Made by a program: the position numbers and the translations under genes
Assembly (NCBI GenBank): GCA_017610545.1
Contig: JAFCBV010000044.1
Span: 1 to 5,823, forward strand
Length of the DNA stretch: 5,823 bases
Direction: 5' to 3'
Source: Candidatus Nanohalarchaeota archaeon
GTDB taxonomy: Archaea; EX4484-52; B79-G9
Part shown: positions 4,431 to 5,823 of the stretch, one piece after another
Layout: each line of letters starts with the position of its first letter
Numbering within the stretch: position 1 is the stretch's first letter
The notes under the pieces: generated by a model
The model's database searches: none
What the model saw: only the letters and a program-made list of their open reading frames with translations
What the model was told of the DNA's origin: nothing

Positions 4431-5461
4431 TTGAGAGAAAGTTCATTGTAAAGGGCACAAGAAAGATGGAGCTCGAGGATTATCTTGAGAAATCCCTTTC
4501 AGGTGCAGACTACAGCCACTCGGTCATAAAAAGGACGCCTCTTAGTACAAGGATAATGATTTACGCAGGTCGCCCGGGCATGGTCATTGGCCGGAGCGGA
4601 GCGAAAATAAAAGAATTGACCGAAGTTATTGGTACGCGATTTGAGATAGCAAATCCACAGATTGAAGTTGCAAACATAGAAGGCGCGCACCTTGACGCGG
4701 TTGTTATCGCAAAGCAGATTGCATATTCACTTGAACGCGGGACAAAGTATAGGCGCGTTGTAAATATCATGCTCAAGAACATTATGAGTGCAGGAGCACT
4801 TGGCGTTGAAGTATGCCTTGCAGGAAAGGTGTCCGGCGCGCGCAAAAGGACTGAGAAGTTCATGCGCGGGAACCTCAAGAAAAGCGGGCACTCAAGAGAT
4901 ATATGTACAAACTATGGCCAGACAACCGCAAACCTGAGACCTGGTGTCATTGGGATAAAAGTTCGCATAATGCACACACTTCCTGATGTTTTGCTTGTTG
5001 AGAAAAGGCTCAAAGCCATCCTTGAAAAGCCTGTAGAAGAAGAGGAAAAGGCCGCTTCTGAAAAGGGCAAAAAAGATGCAATAATAGAGCTTGTAAAAGC
5101 ACCTGCTGCTGAAGCAGAAACAAAAGACGTGGCTGAAGAAAAAAAGGAAAAGCCAAAGGATGAGAAAAAGAAAGATGATGTGGTAAAAGAAGAATCTCCA
5201 AAAAAAGAGCCTGTGAAAGAAAAGGCGAAACCAGAGACAGATGAAAAGAAAACCGAGCCGGCAAAATCAGAAGAAAAAGCTGAAAAGAAATCAGAAGAGC
5301 CGGCAGCTAAAAAAGAGGAAAAGCCTGTAAAAGAAGAAAAAGTTCCTGAAAAGCAAAATGACGTGGTGGTTTCGGATAAAGACTCCGTGGTGGACGCGCC
5401 AGTAAAAGAAGTTGAGAACAAAGCATCTGTTGAGAAAGAAGCTCCTAAAAAAGGTGAATAA
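4427..5461 (+). CDS. rps3: Small-subunit ribosomal protein uS3 (S3) with a very long charged C-terminal tail
   Basis: uS3 lies in the 30S head at the mRNA entry channel. Residues 1-198 are a complete archaeal S3. MIERKFIVKGTRKMELEDYL starts it (20 residues). The KH type II domain covers about 15-90, with RTPLSTRIMIYAGRPGMVIG (36-55) and the RNA-binding GxxG loop GRSG at 55-58. The C-terminal domain is about 91-195, with VEVCLAGKVSGARKRTEKFM (127-146), GQTTANLRPGVIGIKVRIM (164-182) and LPDVLLVEKRL (185-195). Residues 201-344, about 144 in all, are a Lys/Glu/Ala/Pro-rich tail. At 344 residues the protein is much longer than most archaeal S3 (roughly 200-250), although some archaea do carry acidic tails. 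The start is the ATG of an ATGA overlap with uL22, backed by GAGGT at 9 nt. The tail is in frame to the TAA with no sign of a frameshift. Confidence 0.95.
   Translation: MIERKFIVKGTRKMELEDYLEKSLSGADYSHSVIKRTPLSTRIMIYAGRPGMVIGRSGAKIKELTEVIGTRFEIANPQIEVANIEGAHLDAVVIAKQIAYSLERGTKYRRVVNIMLKNIMSAGALGVEVCLAGKVSGARKRTEKFMRGNLKKSGHSRDICTNYGQTTANLRPGVIGIKVRIMHTLPDVLLVEKRLKAILEKPVEEEEKAASEKGKKDAIIELVKAPAAEAETKDVAEEKKEKPKDEKKKDDVVKEESPKKEPVKEKAKPETDEKKTEPAKSEEKAEKKSEEPAAKKEEKPVKEEKVPEKQNDVVVSDKDSVVDAPVKEVENKASVEKEAPKKGE
5027..5458 (+). other. Region coding for the C-terminal low-complexity tail of uS3
   Basis: This stretch encodes residues 201-344 of uS3. The tail alternates acidic and basic residues in motifs such as EEKKEKPKDEKKKDD, SPKKEPVKEKAKPE and EKAEKKSEEPAAKKEEKP. 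Two less charged patches interrupt it: AIIELVKAPAAEAET (218-232) and NDVVVSDKDSVVDAPVKEVE (311-330). The alternation could form a single charged helix or stay disordered. The complementary strand is open for 169 codons here (5421-4912) only because of this codon composition. Confidence 0.85.
5453..5457 (+). promoter_or_regulatory. Shine-Dalgarno site of uL29, within the last codons of uS3
   Basis: GGTGA matches the archaeal anti-Shine-Dalgarno well and ends 6 nt before the TTG at 5464. It decides that TTG as the uL29 start, since the first in-frame ATG comes only at codon 10. Confidence 0.7.
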
Positions 5462-5463
5462 TT

Positions 5464-5664
5464 TTGAAATCAAAAGCATCAATAAAAGACATGTCCGTTG
5501 AGAATCTTAACAAGAAACTCTCCGAGCATCGCCTTGAGCTTGCAAAACAGAAAGGCAAGTCCTACATGGGCATTGTGCCTGACAATCCGGGAAATATCAG
5601 GAAAATGAGAAAGGATGTTGCAAGAATACTTACTGTGTTGAAATCACGCGAAAAGAGTTTATGA
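5464..5664 (+). CDS. rpl29: Large-subunit ribosomal protein uL29 (L29), TTG start
   Basis: uL29 is a small two-helix protein at the rim of the exit tunnel beside uL23. The 66 residues match the family. MKSKASIKDMSVENLNKKLS begins the first helix, followed by EHRLELAKQKGKSYMG (21-36), and NPGNIRKMRKDVARILTVLK (41-60) is the second helix with the archaeal NPGxIRxxRxxxARILTVL pattern. The start is TTG, 2 nt after the uS3 TAA, with GGTGA 6 nt upstream. The first in-frame ATG (codon 10) would remove the start of helix 1. Direct adjacency to uS3 without uL16 between them is an archaeal trait. Confidence 0.94.
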   Translation: MKSKASIKDMSVENLNKKLSEHRLELAKQKGKSYMGIVPDNPGNIRKMRKDVARILTVLKSREKSL

Positions 5665-5715
5665 GTTTAAATGGCTGAAATTCAGCCAATAAAAAAATGA
5701 GGTTTGAAAAACAAG
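5665..5715 (+). promoter_or_regulatory. uL29-aIF1 spacer with a small hairpin and possible internal promoter
   Basis: This is the widest gap between genes in the operon (51 nt). It holds a perfect inverted repeat, GGCTGAA-A-TTCAGCC (5673-5687), which in RNA could fold as six pairs with a three-base loop, followed by seven A (5691-5697) rather than a T run, so it is not a usual terminator for + strand transcription. TTTAAA at 5666-5671 is a weak TATA-like motif placed to start transcription near 5695. A nine-codon frame, ATG at 5671 to TGA at 5698-5700, reads MAEIQPIKK. GAGGT at 5699-5703 could be the aIF1 Shine-Dalgarno, though its spacing of 12 nt is long. Confidence 0.35.
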
Positions 5716-5823
5716 ATGGAAAATGTTTGTCCAAAATGCGGGCTTCCAAAAGAGCTCTGTGTCTGCGAAACAATATCCAAAGAGGCACAGAAGATAAGAA
5801 TATACACAGTGCAAAAGCGCTTC
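5716..5823 (+). CDS. Translation initiation factor aIF1 (SUI1/eIF1 family), 5' part
   Basis: aIF1 binds the 30S subunit near the P site and helps reject wrong start codons. The first 36 codons are present and the frame runs off the window end. [20 protein letters not shown] has four cysteines (C5, C8, C15, C17), the zinc-ribbon-like N-terminus typical of archaeal SUI1 proteins. [16 protein letters not shown] follows and leads toward the SUI1 fold, which lies outside the window. The ATG at 5716 is preferred because it places the cysteines at the family position. An in-frame TTG at 5704 would add four residues but has its Shine-Dalgarno immediately adjacent, leaving no spacing. Location just after uL29 is common in archaea, often followed by an RNase P subunit gene and uS17. 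Confidence 0.9.
   Translation, partial: MENVCPKCGLPKELCVCETISKEAQKIRIYTVQKRF

Noticed and set aside
4912..5421. Reverse-strand 169-codon frame rich in Ser/Phe opposite the uS3 tail
   Set aside because: It is the complement of Lys/Glu codons (TTT, TTC, TCT), an expected mirror of the charged tail.
5697..5823. Out-of-frame ATG at 5697 open to the window end
   Set aside because: Its translation lacks any known motif, whereas the frame from 5716 gives a clear aIF1 cysteine motif.
1..5823. CRISPR arrays, insertion sequences, integration sites or defence genes
   Set aside because: No regularly spaced repeats, transposase-like frames or terminal inverted repeats are visible; the region is a core housekeeping operon.

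Overview
The window is part of a ribosomal-protein operon from an archaeon. The gene order on the + strand is uL3, uL4, uL23, uL2, uS19, uL22, uS3, uL29, then the start of aIF1 (SUI1 family). This is the archaeal S10/spc-type order. Bacteria would have uL16 between uS3 and uL29 and no SUI1-type gene here. The protein sequences are also archaeal in type: uL3 with an HRPRRGS start and GPWHP tip, uS19 ending in GATRSSRFVPLK, and aIF1 with an N-terminal CPxCGLPxxxCxC zinc motif. Sequence is moderately AT-rich. Lys/Ala/Glu-rich tails on several ribosomal proteins and a divergent uL2 loop suggest a fast-evolving lineage, perhaps a DPANN archaeon of the Micrarchaeota/Diapherotrites kind. That placement is a guess from sequence feel, not a demonstrated one.

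Layout. Bases 1-75 hold the last 24 codons of an unrecognised upstream gene. Bases 76-307 are the operon's promoter and leader: a good archaeal TATA box at 105-112, a predicted start near 135, and about 170 nt of untranslated leader before uL3. The leader contains four hairpins packed end to end (148-166, 167-191, 193-236, 238-269), then a Shine-Dalgarno motif at 295-298. From 308 to 5664 eight ribosomal-protein genes follow with gaps of 1-20 nt or, for uL22/uS3, a 4-nt ATGA overlap. A 51-nt gap holding a small hairpin separates uL29 from aIF1, which runs off the window end.

How they work together. uL3, uL4, uL23, uL2, uL22 and uL29 build the large subunit: uL2 and uL3 approach the peptidyl-transferase centre, uL4 and uL22 line the exit tunnel, and uL23 and uL29 ring its outlet. 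uS19 and uS3 belong to the small-subunit head. aIF1 acts on the small subunit during start-codon selection. Tight spacing, Shine-Dalgarno motifs lying over the preceding stop codons and the ATGA overlap point to one polycistronic mRNA with coupled translation.

The gene content is ordinary. The parts most worth a second look are the structured leader upstream of uL3, which could be a regulatory RNA element; the long low-complexity charged tails on uL23, uL22 and uS3; and the altered DHPxGGG-type loop of uL2.
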